A stretch of 64,000 nucleotides of DNA from Flavobacteriaceae bacterium (GTDB lineage Bacteria > Bacteroidota > Bacteroidia > Flavobacteriales > Flavobacteriaceae). Below, piece after piece: positions 18,096 to 27,575 of the stretch (its first letter is position 1; each line of letters begins with the position of its first letter). The stretch is from NCBI GenBank assembly GCA_014238425.1, contig JABABD010000022.1, positions 1-64,000 of the forward strand. Direction: 5' to 3'. The notes under the pieces were generated by a model. It did not search any database, was not told where the DNA came from, and worked only from the letters and a program-made list of their open reading frames with translations. The translations under genes and the position numbers were made by a program.

Positions 18096-18300
18096 GGAAT
18101 CAGTCTTGCTAAGTGTGTAAACATTTTCAAAAAATAAAAACATTAATAAAAACGAACGATGTATGGGCAGGAAGTAATGTCTATTGAAACAATCAACTGG
18201 ATCTATCATCACTCAAAAGCGGTTTCTACTGCTTGCAATTTAAAACTGACAACAAACTTGAAACAATTTAAGGTTGTTAAACAATGAGGTAGATTTTCAT

Positions 18301-18326
18301 TAAGTTTGATTATCAATTAATCAAAC
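18301..18326 (+). promoter_or_regulatory. -7 element overlapped by a perfect 9-bp dyad
   Basis: TAAGTTTG (18301-18308) matches the -7 consensus. Overlapping it, GTTTGATTA and TAATCAAAC form a perfect 9-bp inverted repeat around a 5-nt centre (18304-18326), ending 4 bases before the ATG of the M14 peptidase gene. It could be a repressor site at the transcription start or a short leader hairpin. Confidence 0.55.
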
Positions 18327-18330
18327 GACA

Positions 18331-20064
18331 ATGAAAAAACTGCTTATTGCCCTTATTCTGATAACTTCTTGTACTTCGGAAAACAAGAAAAATCAAGATT
18401 TCACTACTGTTTTTGAGAGGTCCCATGGAACTGAAACGGCCACGTACAAAGAAACGCTTGATTACTATCACTATCTTGCAAACACCTATCCAGAAATTTC
18501 AATCCAAGCTATTGGCGAAACCGACTCTGGAAAACCTTTACATTATGTAGTTTTAAATCCTGATAAAGAATTTGATTTTGAGGAAATCAGAGAGACTAAA
18601 CGTATTCTCCTAATTAATAATGGTATTCATCCAGGTGAAAGTGATGGTATAGATGCTACAATGATTCTATATCGCGATATTATTCAAGGCAAGGTTGAGG
18701 CTCCTAAAAATACAGTTCTCGTCACCATTCCTGTATACAATGTCGGTGGAAGCCTGAATAGAAATTCAACTTCGCGCACCAATCAAAATGGACCTAAAGC
18801 ATATGGATTTAGAGGAAATGCCCGTAATTATGATTTGAATCGTGATTTCATAAAAGCTGACACTAAGAACGCTAGAACATTCGCTCAGATATTTCATCTA
18901 ATAAAGCCTGACGTTTTTATTGATAATCACGTTAGCAATGGTGCAGATTATCAATATACACTCACACATCTATTTACGCAACATAATAAGTTAGGCGGAG
19001 AATTAGGTAATTATTTACATAAAGAAATGATGCCTTCATTAGAAGAAAAATTAGCAGAGAAAGAATGGGATATTACACCATATGTCAATGTCTTTAATCG
19101 AGTTCCTGAAAAGGGATTTAGTCAATTTATGGATTATCCGCGATACTCCACAGGTTACACAACCTTATGGAATAGTTTAGGTATGATGGTAGAAACACAT
19201 ATGTTAAAACCGTATAAACAACGAGTAGAAGGTACTTACGAGTTGATGAAAAGTATGATCGAGATTATTGAAAGAGATACTGAAAAAATAAAAGAGCTAC
19301 GACAAAATACCTTCGCAAACAGTCAAAATCTAAAAACCTATGCTCTTGATTGGACAATTGACACCACCAAAACCACGGCCCTAAATTTTAAAGGCTTTGA
19401 GGGTAGCATGATTCCAAGTGAAATCACTGGAAATCAACGCTTGAAGTTTGATCAAACCAAACCTTTTATCAAAGAAACAGCGTATAGTAATTATTTTGTT
19501 TCAAAATTGGAAATCGATATTCCTGAAGCTTATATAATACCTCAAGGTTGGCACAATGTCATAGAGTTACTCGAGCTTAACCAAGTAGAAATGATACGTT
19601 TTAAAAAAGACACAACGATAACCGTTGAATCTTATAAAATCACAGATTACAAAACTCGGAAAAATCCTTACGAAGGACACTATTTACATTATGACACAAA
19701 AGTGACATCTACGGATAATAACATCGTTTTTAAACAAGGTGATTATCTAGTTAAAACTACGCAGCCCGCTTTTAGATATTTAATGGAAACCATGGAACCA
19801 CAAGGGCCAGATTCTTTTTTTAATTGGAATTTCTTCGATACTATTTTACAACAAAAAGAAGGTTTCTCTCCCTATGTTTGGGAAGACAAAGCCCAACAAT
19901 TACTAGCCAATAACCAAAAACTTCAAATTGATTTCAATCTGAAGAAATCTTATGATAAAGATTTTGCTGATAATTGGTATGCCCAACTAGATTGGCTACA
20001 TAAACAAAGTGCTAATTACGAAAAAGCACATTTACAGTATCCCATTTATAGAATAAAATTATGA
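18331..20064 (+). CDS. M14-family zinc carboxypeptidase, lipoprotein
   Basis: This 577-residue protein has an N-terminal signal with a Cys in the lipobox position (LITSC). The M14 zinc ligands are visible: H100 and E103 in NNGIHPGESDG, and H200 in DNHVSNGADY. The catalytic Glu is likely E288 in GMMVETHML. Such enzymes trim peptides, either nutritional or from peptidoglycan. The C-terminal 230 residues form a separate region typical of this Bacteroidota subgroup. It overlaps a small lipoprotein gene by 4 bases. Confidence 0.87.
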   Translation: MKKLLIALILITSCTSENKKNQDFTTVFERSHGTETATYKETLDYYHYLANTYPEISIQAIGETDSGKPLHYVVLNPDKEFDFEEIRETKRILLINNGIHPGESDGIDATMILYRDIIQGKVEAPKNTVLVTIPVYNVGGSLNRNSTSRTNQNGPKAYGFRGNARNYDLNRDFIKADTKNARTFAQIFHLIKPDVFIDNHVSNGADYQYTLTHLFTQHNKLGGELGNYLHKEMMPSLEEKLAEKEWDITPYVNVFNRVPEKGFSQFMDYPRYSTGYTTLWNSLGMMVETHMLKPYKQRVEGTYELMKSMIEIIERDTEKIKELRQNTFANSQNLKTYALDWTIDTTKTTALNFKGFEGSMIPSEITGNQRLKFDQTKPFIKETAYSNYFVSKLEIDIPEAYIIPQGWHNVIELLELNQVEMIRFKKDTTITVESYKITDYKTRKNPYEGHYLHYDTKVTSTDNNIVFKQGDYLVKTTQPAFRYLMETMEPQGPDSFFNWNFFDTILQQKEGFSPYVWEDKAQQLLANNQKLQIDFNLKKSYDKDFADNWYAQLDWLHKQSANYEKAHLQYPIYRIKL

Positions 20065-20495
20065 CCTCCATTAAACTTCTAAGCGCTATAATACTGACTG
20101 TCTCTTTATTATCATGTAAACCATCAAGTAAGGAAAAAGTTTCAAGAAATTGTATGGACCGTGCTTTAATCCTGGATGATTCTATAGGCAAAATCCGAAA
20201 TCACGCCTGCGAGAATCTATCCCTGAGTTCCGCAATAACTAATTACGTTGACGTAATTGATCAAATGGACTTTAAAAATTGCCCAGAAGCGTTTAAAATA
20301 GCATTCAAAAATCACACAACTGCTTGGAGGTACATGACAGATATCACAGACAAGCATTCCGAATTGCGTGGAGAAATGCATGATTTATTCGAGGAAATTG
20401 AAATGAATTCAGATTCAGTAGCATTTAAAAAAGCCTTGAAACAAATATGGGATACATGGGCAGTAATAGAAAGTGTTTCTACACTAAAGCCCTGA
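20061..20495 (+). CDS. Small lipoprotein of unknown function
   Basis: I do not recognise this 144-residue protein. It has a signal peptide with lipobox LLSC (Cys 19), and the mature part is charged and mostly helical with two further Cys in RNCMDR and NHACEN and one in KNCPE. It is translationally coupled to the M14 peptidase and its 3' end overlaps the convergent NUDIX gene by 17 bases. Confidence 0.72.
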   Translation: MTSIKLLSAIILTVSLLSCKPSSKEKVSRNCMDRALILDDSIGKIRNHACENLSLSSAITNYVDVIDQMDFKNCPEAFKIAFKNHTTAWRYMTDITDKHSELRGEMHDLFEEIEMNSDSVAFKKALKQIWDTWAVIESVSTLKP

Positions 20496-21060
20496 TATTA
20501 GCATACGAATTCCTCATCGCTTCGGCAACTCGAGCCTGATCTAACCATTCAACTTTAGTAATACCTTCTTCTTCCTGTGGATAAAGCTCACCTTTGAAAT
20601 TGGTCTTCATTTCATACCAATAAGTTACTTTGATTCTATGCCTTCCATTTCTTTTAAAAATATGGTAAGTGGTTTGCAAAGGCTTTACTAGTTTTAATCC
20701 AGCAACACCTGTTTCTTCGGTGACTTCACGAATAGCTGTCTCTTCTATACTTTCATTTCCGTCAATTTTTCCTTTCGGTAAATCCCAGCGTCCATTTCTA
20801 AAAATAAATAAAATTTCGCCTTTATCATTATATACTTTGCCACCACCTGCTATAACATTTGGCAGTAACTTCAGGAATTTCTTTAGGAGTTTATTTTCGT
20901 TTTGATCAATCAACTTAACAGACTTCAATTTAGTGTTCTCTAACTCCTTTATTGTTTTACCTATATTCACTGTTTTAAGTAGGTAGTTCTTAAAGTCAAT
21001 TTCTGGCTCAACAAGTGTCGTCAAAATGATTGGTTTATCGCCTACAAAGATTTCAAACAT
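20479..21060 (-). CDS. NUDIX hydrolase
   Basis: This 193-residue protein has a complete Nudix box, G-KIDGN-E-SIEETAI-REVTEETG (about 116-138), preceded by the WDLPKGK strand. The first 80 residues form an extra N-terminal region seen in flavobacterial homologues. It would hydrolyse a nucleoside diphosphate linked to another group; the substrate is unknown. It diverges from pyrE. Confidence 0.9.
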   Translation of the reverse strand: MFEIFVGDKPIILTTLVEPEIDFKNYLLKTVNIGKTIKELENTKLKSVKLIDQNENKLLKKFLKLLPNVIAGGGKVYNDKGEILFIFRNGRWDLPKGKIDGNESIEETAIREVTEETGVAGLKLVKPLQTTYHIFKRNGRHRIKVTYWYEMKTNFKGELYPQEEEGITKVEWLDQARVAEAMRNSYANIRALV

Positions 21061-21177
21061 ACAGATTCATTATCCTGTTTCGGATTGCTAAATTATTAAT
21101 TTTTGGTTTACTTTTAACTTTTAATAACTTTTTTATTGAAGCGTTCATAAATGAAAAAAATGAAGATTTTATACGTA

Positions 21178-21185
21178 ATTTTGCT
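21178..21185 (+). promoter_or_regulatory. -7 element immediately before pyrE
   Basis: TAATTTTG fits TAnnTTTG and ends just 2 bases before the pyrE ATG. If used, the transcript would begin at or inside the start codon, that is, be leaderless. No good -33 TTTG is seen at the usual distance. Confidence 0.45.
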
Positions 21186-21187
21186 GC

Positions 21188-21832
21188 ATGATTTTTGACA
21201 AAGACACTGCTAAGAAAACTGCTGAAGTCCTACTTCAGATAAATGCCATCAAATTACAACCTCAAGATCCTTTTACTTGGGCTTCTGGCTGGAAATCACC
21301 AATTTATTGCGATAACAGAATTGTATTATCATTTCCACCAATTCGTAATTACATTCGTGAAACGATGGCAAAACATATTGAGCAAACCTACGGGAAACCA
21401 GATGTAATAGCTGGAGTAGCTACTGGAGCCATTGGCATCGGTATTTTAGTAGCTGAATTTCTTGGGTTACCTTTTGTATATGTAAGACCCGAAGCCAAAA
21501 AACATGGTCGTCAGAACCAAATAGAAGGCTTTATACAGAAAGGACAAAATGTTGTTGTTGTTGAGGATTTAATCAGTACTGGAAAAAGTAGCCTAAATGC
21601 GGTTAGAGCACTCAAAGAAGCAGAAGTTAATGTAAAAGGAATGGTTGCTATTTTTACTTATGGATTTCAAATTGCTGAGAATAATTTCGAAAAAGAGAAT
21701 GTCAGCCTTTATACTTTAGGTAATTATGAAAACTTACTGGAGCAAGCCCTAGAAACCAAATACATTACTGACAAGCAATTGGAAACTTTGGCAGAATGGA
21801 ATGCCAATCCATCACAATGGAACGCAAATTGA
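21188..21832 (+). CDS. pyrE: Orotate phosphoribosyltransferase
   Basis: This 214-residue enzyme makes orotidine monophosphate in pyrimidine synthesis. It has the long Bacteroidota-type N-terminus (MIFDKDTAKKTAEVLLQINAI), FTWASGWKSPIYCDNR, GVATGAIGIG, RPEAKKHGRQNQIEG and the PRPP motif VVVVEDLISTGKSS. The conserved N-terminus supports this start in spite of the very close -7 element. Confidence 0.96.
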   Translation: MIFDKDTAKKTAEVLLQINAIKLQPQDPFTWASGWKSPIYCDNRIVLSFPPIRNYIRETMAKHIEQTYGKPDVIAGVATGAIGIGILVAEFLGLPFVYVRPEAKKHGRQNQIEGFIQKGQNVVVVEDLISTGKSSLNAVRALKEAEVNVKGMVAIFTYGFQIAENNFEKENVSLYTLGNYENLLEQALETKYITDKQLETLAEWNANPSQWNAN

Positions 21833-21859
21833 TTATAGCCTACTAAACAAATACACATC

Positions 21860-22255
21860 ATGAATTTAGAATCTCCTAAAATAACACTCGACAAATCTCA
21901 AGAAGACGCCTTCAATTTTCTGTCTAACATCAAAAATTTTGAGCATCTTATGCCTGAGAACATCAGTAAATTTGAAGTCTTGGAAGAGAACAAATTTCTT
22001 TTTGCATTGAAAGGTATGCCAGAAATAATATTAAAAAAGAAAGAAGCTATTGCACCTAATAAAATAGTTCTTGGAGCCGCTGGTGGTAAATTAGATTTTT
22101 CATTAATTGGTCATATTACATCACTTGGTGACAATAAAAGTGAAGTCCAATTACATTTTGAAGGTGATTTCAATCCAATGATGGCAATGATGATAAAAGG
22201 CCCCATTAGTAAGTTTCTAGAAACACTAGTAACCAATTTACCAAAAGCGGTTTAA
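21860..22255 (+). CDS. SRPBCC-fold protein
   Basis: This 131-residue protein has the pattern of START/polyketide-cyclase-like folds: an N-terminal strand followed by DAFNFLSNIKNFEHLMPENISKFEVLEE, then strands with FALKGMPEIILKKKE and KSEVQLHFEGDFNPMMAMMIKGPISKFLETLVTNL, the C-terminal helix. Ligand and role are unknown. It follows pyrE by 27 bases and converges on birA with a 4-base overlap. Confidence 0.72.
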   Translation: MNLESPKITLDKSQEDAFNFLSNIKNFEHLMPENISKFEVLEENKFLFALKGMPEIILKKKEAIAPNKIVLGAAGGKLDFSLIGHITSLGDNKSEVQLHFEGDFNPMMAMMIKGPISKFLETLVTNLPKAV

Positions 22256-22983
22256 TACAGAAGTTGTATTTCTTTTAGGTCATACTCTTTAACAATTTCG
22301 TCTTCTAAAAGAAGTCGAAGATTTCCGTTGTTTGAGACGCCTTGAATGTATCCCGAAAACAAGTTTTCTTTCTTATCTTTAAAAGTAGAAGGCTTGTCTT
22401 TCCTAAAAAGATAACTTTCATACTCTTGTTTTAAACTCTCAAATTCATTGTTTTCGAGCCTTATAAAGTTCTGTTTTAATGCATCAATAATTTTATTCAA
22501 AAGGCTATCAAGAATAAAAGTCTTACCAGTTAACTTCAACAATGAAGAAGCATTAGGCAAATTGGAGAAGTCTATCTGATTTACATTAAGACCAATACCA
22601 ATAACCGATGCCTCCAACTTATTGTTCTTAATGACATTCTCAATCAAAATACCGCAAACCTTCTTATTCTCTGCCAAAATGTCGTTAGGCCACTTTATGT
22701 GTGTTTTCGGCAAATTCAGTTGTGCCAATACCTTATAAACTGACAAAGAAACCACTATACTAATAAAAAAATGATTCTCTAAATTTACAAAGGAACAATC
22801 TTTAAAAACACTGAAAGTCAGGTTCTTACCACTCTCAACCAACCAATCAGTACCCATTTGCCCTCTGCCTTCAGTTTGATGTTCTGCAATTACAACTGTA
22901 TAATCTTCTAATGATTCTGTACTGCTTATCTGACGTAAAAACGAGTTTGTAGAACCGATGGCATTAAGTTTGATTATACGCAT
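22252..22983 (-). CDS. birA: Biotin--[acetyl-CoA-carboxylase] ligase
   Basis: This 243-residue enzyme attaches biotin to carrier proteins. Visible motifs are LNAIGSTNSFLR, AEHQTEGRGQMGTDWLVESGKNLTFSV (the biotinyl-AMP loop), HIKWPNDILAENKKVCGILIE and GIGLNVNQ. It lacks the N-terminal DNA-binding domain of E. coli BirA, so it is a ligase only (class I). Confidence 0.94.
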   Translation of the reverse strand: MRIIKLNAIGSTNSFLRQISSTESLEDYTVVIAEHQTEGRGQMGTDWLVESGKNLTFSVFKDCSFVNLENHFFISIVVSLSVYKVLAQLNLPKTHIKWPNDILAENKKVCGILIENVIKNNKLEASVIGIGLNVNQIDFSNLPNASSLLKLTGKTFILDSLLNKIIDALKQNFIRLENNEFESLKQEYESYLFRKDKPSTFKDKKENLFSGYIQGVSNNGNLRLLLEDEIVKEYDLKEIQLLY

Positions 22984-23049
22984 ATTAAATGGTTATATTT
23001 ACGAGGTAAATCTTATGATTATTTTAAACCTAAAAGAACAAAAAAATAA

Positions 23050-23057
23050 TAACTTTG
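23050..23057 (+). promoter_or_regulatory. -7 element for rsfS-ftsH
   Basis: TAACTTTG matches the TAnnTTTG consensus and lies 19 bases upstream of the rsfS ATG, a normal distance. The region between birA and rsfS is divergent. Confidence 0.55.
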
Positions 23058-23076
23058 CACAAATTAAAGATACTGA

Positions 23077-23448
23077 ATGGCGAAAAAAAATAGCAACGCT
23101 GACCACTTAATAACGACGATATTAAATGGTATTGAAGATGTCAAAGGTAAAAATATCAATATTCTAGATTTAAGAGAGATAGAAAATACGGTTTGCGACT
23201 ATTTTATTATTTGTGAAGGTACTTCAAATACACAAGTAAACGCAATTGTAAACTCTGTCCAGAAAAAAGTAAGCAAAGAAACAAAAGACAAACCTTGGCA
23301 TATTGAAGGAAGTGAAAATGCTGAATGGGTATTAATGGACTATGTCGACGTAGTCGTACACGTGTTTCAAAAGCATATTAGAGAATACTACGATATTGAA
23401 AGCCTTTGGGGTGATGCAAAAATGACCGTAATAGAAACGAGTTACTAA
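23077..23448 (+). CDS. rsfS: Ribosomal silencing factor RsfS
   Basis: This 123-residue protein binds ribosomal protein L14 and blocks subunit joining when nutrients are short. Features are ILDLREIENTVCDYFIICEGTSNTQVNAIV, KPWHIEGSENAEWVLMDYVDVVVHVF and REYYDIESLWGDAK. It lies 13 bases before ftsH, the common Bacteroidota arrangement. Confidence 0.94.
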   Translation: MAKKNSNADHLITTILNGIEDVKGKNINILDLREIENTVCDYFIICEGTSNTQVNAIVNSVQKKVSKETKDKPWHIEGSENAEWVLMDYVDVVVHVFQKHIREYYDIESLWGDAKMTVIETSY

Positions 23449-23461
23449 AGAAAAACGATTA

Positions 23462-25402
23462 ATGGCAAACGAAACAAAAAAAAATACAAAAAAACCTAAG
23501 TTTAGTCCATACTGGATTTATGGTATTATCATAGCAATCTTCTTAGGAATGCAATTATTTGGAGGAAGCGCTTTTGTAAATTCTAAAGAAATTAAAACCT
23601 CAGATTTTATAAGTTATCTAGAGCAAGGTGATGTTAAAGAAGTTATTCTTGTTGGTAATACAAAAACTGCAAAAGTATTTCTTACGGATGAAGCTCTAAA
23701 AAAAGAGGTGCATAAAAATGCAAAACCTTCTTCTTTTATGACCACCTCAAAAGCTGCAAATTACTCACTTAAGTTTGGCGACCTACAGAATTTTGAAAAC
23801 AGAATCGATGACATAATTACTGAAAGAAACCTAGATACAACTAGAGATGCTGATGTAGAAAGTAATATGTGGGGAGAATTCTTGTTAACACTATTGCCTT
23901 TCGCATTGATTATTGGTGTATGGATTTTTATAATGAGACGTATGTCTTCAGGTGGCGGTGGCGGTGCTGGCGGTCAAATATTCAACATAGGAAAATCAAA
24001 AGCTAAACTCTTTGATCAAAACACTGAAGTAAAAACATCCTTTAAAGATGTGGCAGGTCTAGAAGGTGCCAAAGAAGAAGTACAGGAGATTGTAGATTTC
24101 TTAAAAAATCCAGAAAAATACACATCCTTAGGTGGGAAAATTCCTAAAGGCGCATTACTTATTGGACCTCCAGGAACAGGAAAAACGTTATTAGCAAGAG
24201 CCGTTGCAGGCGAAGCAAAAGTGCCTTTCTTTTCACTTTCTGGTTCAGATTTCGTTGAAATGTTTGTTGGCGTAGGTGCATCTAGGGTACGAGATTTATT
24301 TAAACAAGCAAAAGAAAAATCACCTTCTATTATATTTATTGACGAGATAGATGCCATTGGGCGTGCAAGAGGCAAGAATAATTTCTCTGGATCTAATGAT
24401 GAAAGAGAAAACACTTTAAATCAATTATTAACAGAAATGGATGGTTTTGGTACAAATGCAAATGTTATTGTTGTTGCAGCAACAAACAGAGCAGATGTAT
24501 TGGACAAGGCCTTAATGCGTGCTGGTCGTTTTGATAGGCAAATATTTGTTGATCTTCCTGATGTTCGTGAACGTAAAGAAATATTTGAAGTACACTTAAA
24601 ACCTTTGAAAAAAGCTAAGGATTTAGATACAGATTTTCTAAGCAAGCAAACACCAGGTTTTTCTGGTGCCGATATTGCTAATGTCTGTAATGAAGCTGCT
24701 TTGATAGCTGCTAGACACGGCAAAAAAGCTGTTGAAAAACAAGACTTCTTGGACGCCGTTGATAGAATTGTTGGTGGCCTTGAAAAGAAAAATAAAATTA
24801 TCACTCCTGCAGAGAAAAAAGCAGTGGCATTTCATGAAGCAGGTCATGCGACCGTAAGTTGGTTATTGGAGCATGCTGCTCCTTTAGTTAAAGTAACCAT
24901 TGTTCCTCGCGGACGTTCACTAGGTGCTGCATGGTATTTACCGGAAGAACGACTCATCGTTCGCCCAGAGCAAATGTTAGACGAGATGTGCGCGGCTTTA
25001 GGCGGTAGAGCAGCTGAAAAAGTCATTTTTGATCAAATATCTACTGGCGCATTAAGTGACCTTGAGAAGGTTACAAAACAGGCTAGAGCTATGGTAACTA
25101 TTTATGGATTGAGCGATAAAGTAGGTAACTTAACATATTATGATTCTTCTGGGCAAAACGAATATGGATTTACTAAGCCTTATAGTGAGCAAACGGCAGA
25201 ATTAATTGATAAAGAAATCTCAGATATCATTGAAAAGCAATACCAACGTGCCATTGATCTTTTGAAAAAAAACAAGGATAAATTAACGCTCCTTGCAGAG
25301 GAATTACTTGAAAAAGAAGTTATCTTCAAAGATAATCTTGAGAAAATATTCGGCCCGCGCCCTTTTGGAAAAGAAGAGGAGCAAACTCTTGCCGTTGAGT
25401 AA
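23462..25402 (+). CDS. ftsH: ATP-dependent zinc metalloprotease FtsH
   Basis: This 646-residue membrane protease has two membrane helices (about 17-35 and 138-158) flanking an extracytoplasmic domain. These are followed by a glycine-rich linker ([10 protein letters not shown]), the AAA+ module with Walker A GPPGTGKT near 235, Walker [12 protein letters not shown] and the second region of homology [20 protein letters not shown]. The zinc site HEAGH lies near 457. It degrades misfolded membrane and some cytosolic proteins as a hexamer. All key residues are present. Confidence 0.98.
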   Translation: MANETKKNTKKPKFSPYWIYGIIIAIFLGMQLFGGSAFVNSKEIKTSDFISYLEQGDVKEVILVGNTKTAKVFLTDEALKKEVHKNAKPSSFMTTSKAANYSLKFGDLQNFENRIDDIITERNLDTTRDADVESNMWGEFLLTLLPFALIIGVWIFIMRRMSSGGGGGAGGQIFNIGKSKAKLFDQNTEVKTSFKDVAGLEGAKEEVQEIVDFLKNPEKYTSLGGKIPKGALLIGPPGTGKTLLARAVAGEAKVPFFSLSGSDFVEMFVGVGASRVRDLFKQAKEKSPSIIFIDEIDAIGRARGKNNFSGSNDERENTLNQLLTEMDGFGTNANVIVVAATNRADVLDKALMRAGRFDRQIFVDLPDVRERKEIFEVHLKPLKKAKDLDTDFLSKQTPGFSGADIANVCNEAALIAARHGKKAVEKQDFLDAVDRIVGGLEKKNKIITPAEKKAVAFHEAGHATVSWLLEHAAPLVKVTIVPRGRSLGAAWYLPEERLIVRPEQMLDEMCAALGGRAAEKVIFDQISTGALSDLEKVTKQARAMVTIYGLSDKVGNLTYYDSSGQNEYGFTKPYSEQTAELIDKEISDIIEKQYQRAIDLLKKNKDKLTLLAEELLEKEVIFKDNLEKIFGPRPFGKEEEQTLAVE

Positions 25403-25424
25403 GTTACTTACTAAAGAAATCTTA

Positions 25425-25459
25425 AATCTTGGATTAGCGTCTGTAGTTAGTCCAAGATT
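25425..25459 (+). other. Dyad between ftsH and the LUD operon
   Basis: AATCTTGGA and TCCAAGATT form a perfect 9-bp stem with a 17-nt loop. It lies between the ftsH stop and the -7 element at 25463. No T-run of the intrinsic terminator kind follows, so it may be an operator or a weak terminator. Confidence 0.5.
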
Positions 25460-25462
25460 GTT

Positions 25463-25470
25463 TATATTTG
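25463..25470 (+). promoter_or_regulatory. -7 element for the LUD-cdsA-psd operon
   Basis: TATATTTG matches TAnnTTTG, 36 bases upstream of the LUD-domain gene start and directly after the 9-bp dyad. It separates this operon from ftsH. Confidence 0.55.
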
Positions 25471-25506
25471 GGATGTTCCTAACTAACGGTTAATAGCATA
25501 GCCTTA

Positions 25507-26112
25507 ATGAACATTTTTCGTAAAATCCTTGGCCTCAATAAGGACTCTCAAGATGACATCACTGCAGACGAGAGGGGCAAGTACATGCCCGATATTAAAC
25601 TCCCTATCGATGAACGATTCACCATAAATTTCAAGTCTAACGGCGGAAAGTTTCTCTACTGTGAAAACATGAGTGAGGTATTTTATAGCCTAGATCAAAT
25701 TCTACTTGAAAATGATTGGTACGATAAAAGCGTGTATCTACTTGATGAAAGATTACAAGAAAAATTTTCAGAATTTGAATTAAAATCTTCAAAAAGAGCT
25801 AAAGGCGCAACTTATTTTTTAACGACTTGTGAGTATTTAATTGCAGACGACGGCTCCTTGCTTATTTCATCAAACCAGATTGCAGAAAAAAAATTACATG
25901 AAATCCCTAGTAATTTTGTTATTTTCGCCACCACTAGTCAATTAGTTGAAAACATTGGTGAAGGCTTACGAGGCATTAAAGGAAAAAATAGAGACAAAAT
26001 ACCAACTAATATTACTACCATAAAACATTTCAAAGCTGCCGAAGATAAAGACTTCTTAACATACGGCAGTAGTTCTAAAAACTTATATTTGCTCTTATTA
26101 GAAGACTTATAA
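25507..26112 (+). CDS. LUD-domain (LutC/YkgG-like) protein
   Basis: This 201-residue protein resembles the LUD domain of lactate-utilisation protein C: YFLTTCEYLIADDGSLLISSNQIAEKKLHEIPSNFVIFATTSQLVENIGEGL near the middle and the C-terminal LYLLLLEDL. No lutA or lutB neighbours are present, so a role in lactate use is doubtful. It starts the operon that continues with cdsA, one base after its stop. Confidence 0.78.
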   Translation: MNIFRKILGLNKDSQDDITADERGKYMPDIKLPIDERFTINFKSNGGKFLYCENMSEVFYSLDQILLENDWYDKSVYLLDERLQEKFSEFELKSSKRAKGATYFLTTCEYLIADDGSLLISSNQIAEKKLHEIPSNFVIFATTSQLVENIGEGLRGIKGKNRDKIPTNITTIKHFKAAEDKDFLTYGSSSKNLYLLLLEDL

Positions 26113-26113
26113 T

Positions 26114-26935
26114 ATGAAGGAACTTTCCACGAGAGCACTATCAGGAATATTGTATGTTTCCCTTCTCATTCTATGCTTAAAATCACAGATTGCACTTACT
26201 ATATTGTTTTTTGTTTTTGGTGTTATTTGCCTGGCAGAGTTTAATAAGCTTATTGGACTCAAAGGTATTGTACCATATATCATTTTCATTATTTTATATG
26301 GGCTATTTGCATATTGGCAACATTTTGCAAATACAGATAGAGGCTTTACAGAAACTACACAAATTCTTCAGGTTATTACTCTTTTTGTCCAATTGATATT
26401 AATCAAAGATCTGTTCTCTGAAAAAACAATACCTCTATTTGAATCTAAACGGTTTATTATTACCACTTTTTATCTGACTAGTGGGTTTGTATTCTTGAAT
26501 CTTATTGCAAACTATAACAATTCATTTGTGCCTAATATTTTATTAGGCTCTTTTATCCTTGCATGGGTGAATGATACATTTGCGTATTTGGTAGGCAAGA
26601 ACTTTGGGAAGCAAAAATTGTTCCCAAGAATTTCACCAAAAAAAACGGTCGAAGGATTTCTAGGAGGTTTGTTTTTTGCCTGTGTAGCTAGCTATTTTAT
26701 TAGTACATATACAGAAACATTAGATTTTACTAGCTGGTTAATAATGGCTATCATCGTTAGTGTTTTTGGCACATTAGGCGACCTTATTGAATCTAAATTT
26801 AAACGTCAGGCCAATGTTAAAGATAGCGGTGTTATTATGCCAGGGCATGGTGGTTTGTTGGATCGTCTAGACAGTGTTATCTTTGCTTCACCATTTATTT
26901 TTCTCTTTTTAAGATTATTAGAGCATGTTTCATAA
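26114..26935 (+). CDS. cdsA: Phosphatidate cytidylyltransferase
   Basis: This 273-residue membrane enzyme makes CDP-diacylglycerol, the precursor of phosphatidylethanolamine. It has about seven or eight membrane helices and the CDS signature: ISPKKTVEGFLGG, then SVFGTLGDLIESKFKRQANVKDSGVIMPGHGGLLDRLDS. It overlaps psd by 11 bases, joining two steps of the same pathway. Confidence 0.95.
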   Translation: MKELSTRALSGILYVSLLILCLKSQIALTILFFVFGVICLAEFNKLIGLKGIVPYIIFIILYGLFAYWQHFANTDRGFTETTQILQVITLFVQLILIKDLFSEKTIPLFESKRFIITTFYLTSGFVFLNLIANYNNSFVPNILLGSFILAWVNDTFAYLVGKNFGKQKLFPRISPKKTVEGFLGGLFFACVASYFISTYTETLDFTSWLIMAIIVSVFGTLGDLIESKFKRQANVKDSGVIMPGHGGLLDRLDSVIFASPFIFLFLRLLEHVS

Positions 26936-27575
26936 AGAAGGTTACAAGATTATTATCGTCACATTTGTATTTATTGCTGCTGGATTATTAGCTATTGAAG
27001 CCTTTATTGAGTTGAATTGGCTCCGTATGTTACTAATGCTTACGTTGCTAGTATTTTTGATTTTGATACTTCAATTTTTTAGAAACCCTAAAAGAAAGAC
27101 AATCTTAAACAACAACCATGTCCTCTCTCCTGTTGATGGTAAAGTTGTTGTCATCGAAGAAGTATTTGAAAAAGAATATTTCAAAGACAAGCGCTTACAA
27201 GTATCTGTATTCATGTCACCTCTAAATGTACATGTTACACGCTACCCTATTGGTGGAAAAGTGGCTTTCAGTAAATATCATCCCGGAAAATATTTAGTTG
27301 CTTGGCATCCAAAAAGCAGTGAAGAAAATGAACGTACAACGGTAGTTGTGGAAAATGACATCTATGGTAAAGTCCTCTATCGACAAATAGCAGGTGCTTT
27401 AGCTAAACGTATTGTTAATTATGCAAAAGAAAATGATAATGCTGTGCAAGGAGCAGATTCTGGATTCATTAAGTTTGGGTCGAGAGTAGATTTGTTCTTA
27501 CCTTTAGATACAAAAATACAAGTACAACTCAATCAAAAAGTAAAAGGAGGCGAAAGTATTATCGCTCAACAGTAA
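26925..27575 (+). CDS. psd: Phosphatidylserine decarboxylase
   Basis: This 216-residue protein is of the short, archaeal-type Psd class. It has an N-terminal membrane hairpin (about 7-48), LSPVDGKVVVIEEV, SVFMSPLNVHVTRYPIGGKV and the self-cleavage site FIKFGSRVD, where Ser near 186 would form the pyruvoyl group. It makes phosphatidylethanolamine. It shares one base with the next gene. Confidence 0.94.
   Translation: MFHKEGYKIIIVTFVFIAAGLLAIEAFIELNWLRMLLMLTLLVFLILILQFFRNPKRKTILNNNHVLSPVDGKVVVIEEVFEKEYFKDKRLQVSVFMSPLNVHVTRYPIGGKVAFSKYHPGKYLVAWHPKSSEENERTTVVVENDIYGKVLYRQIAGALAKRIVNYAKENDNAVQGADSGFIKFGSRVDLFLPLDTKIQVQLNQKVKGGESIIAQQ

Noticed and set aside
16575-18120. Several long open frames antisense to the SulP gene
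   Set aside because: They are shadows of the hydrophobic codons of the transporter, lack family resemblance and have low-complexity content.
18045-18212. Upstream extension of the SulP transporter by 56 residues
   Set aside because: A complete promoter (TTG-N19-TATTTTTG) lies inside the extension and the family N-terminus begins after it.
25293-25493. Possible 66-residue gene overlapping the end of ftsH
   Set aside because: It lies mostly inside ftsH in another frame, and has no similarity or promoter of its own.
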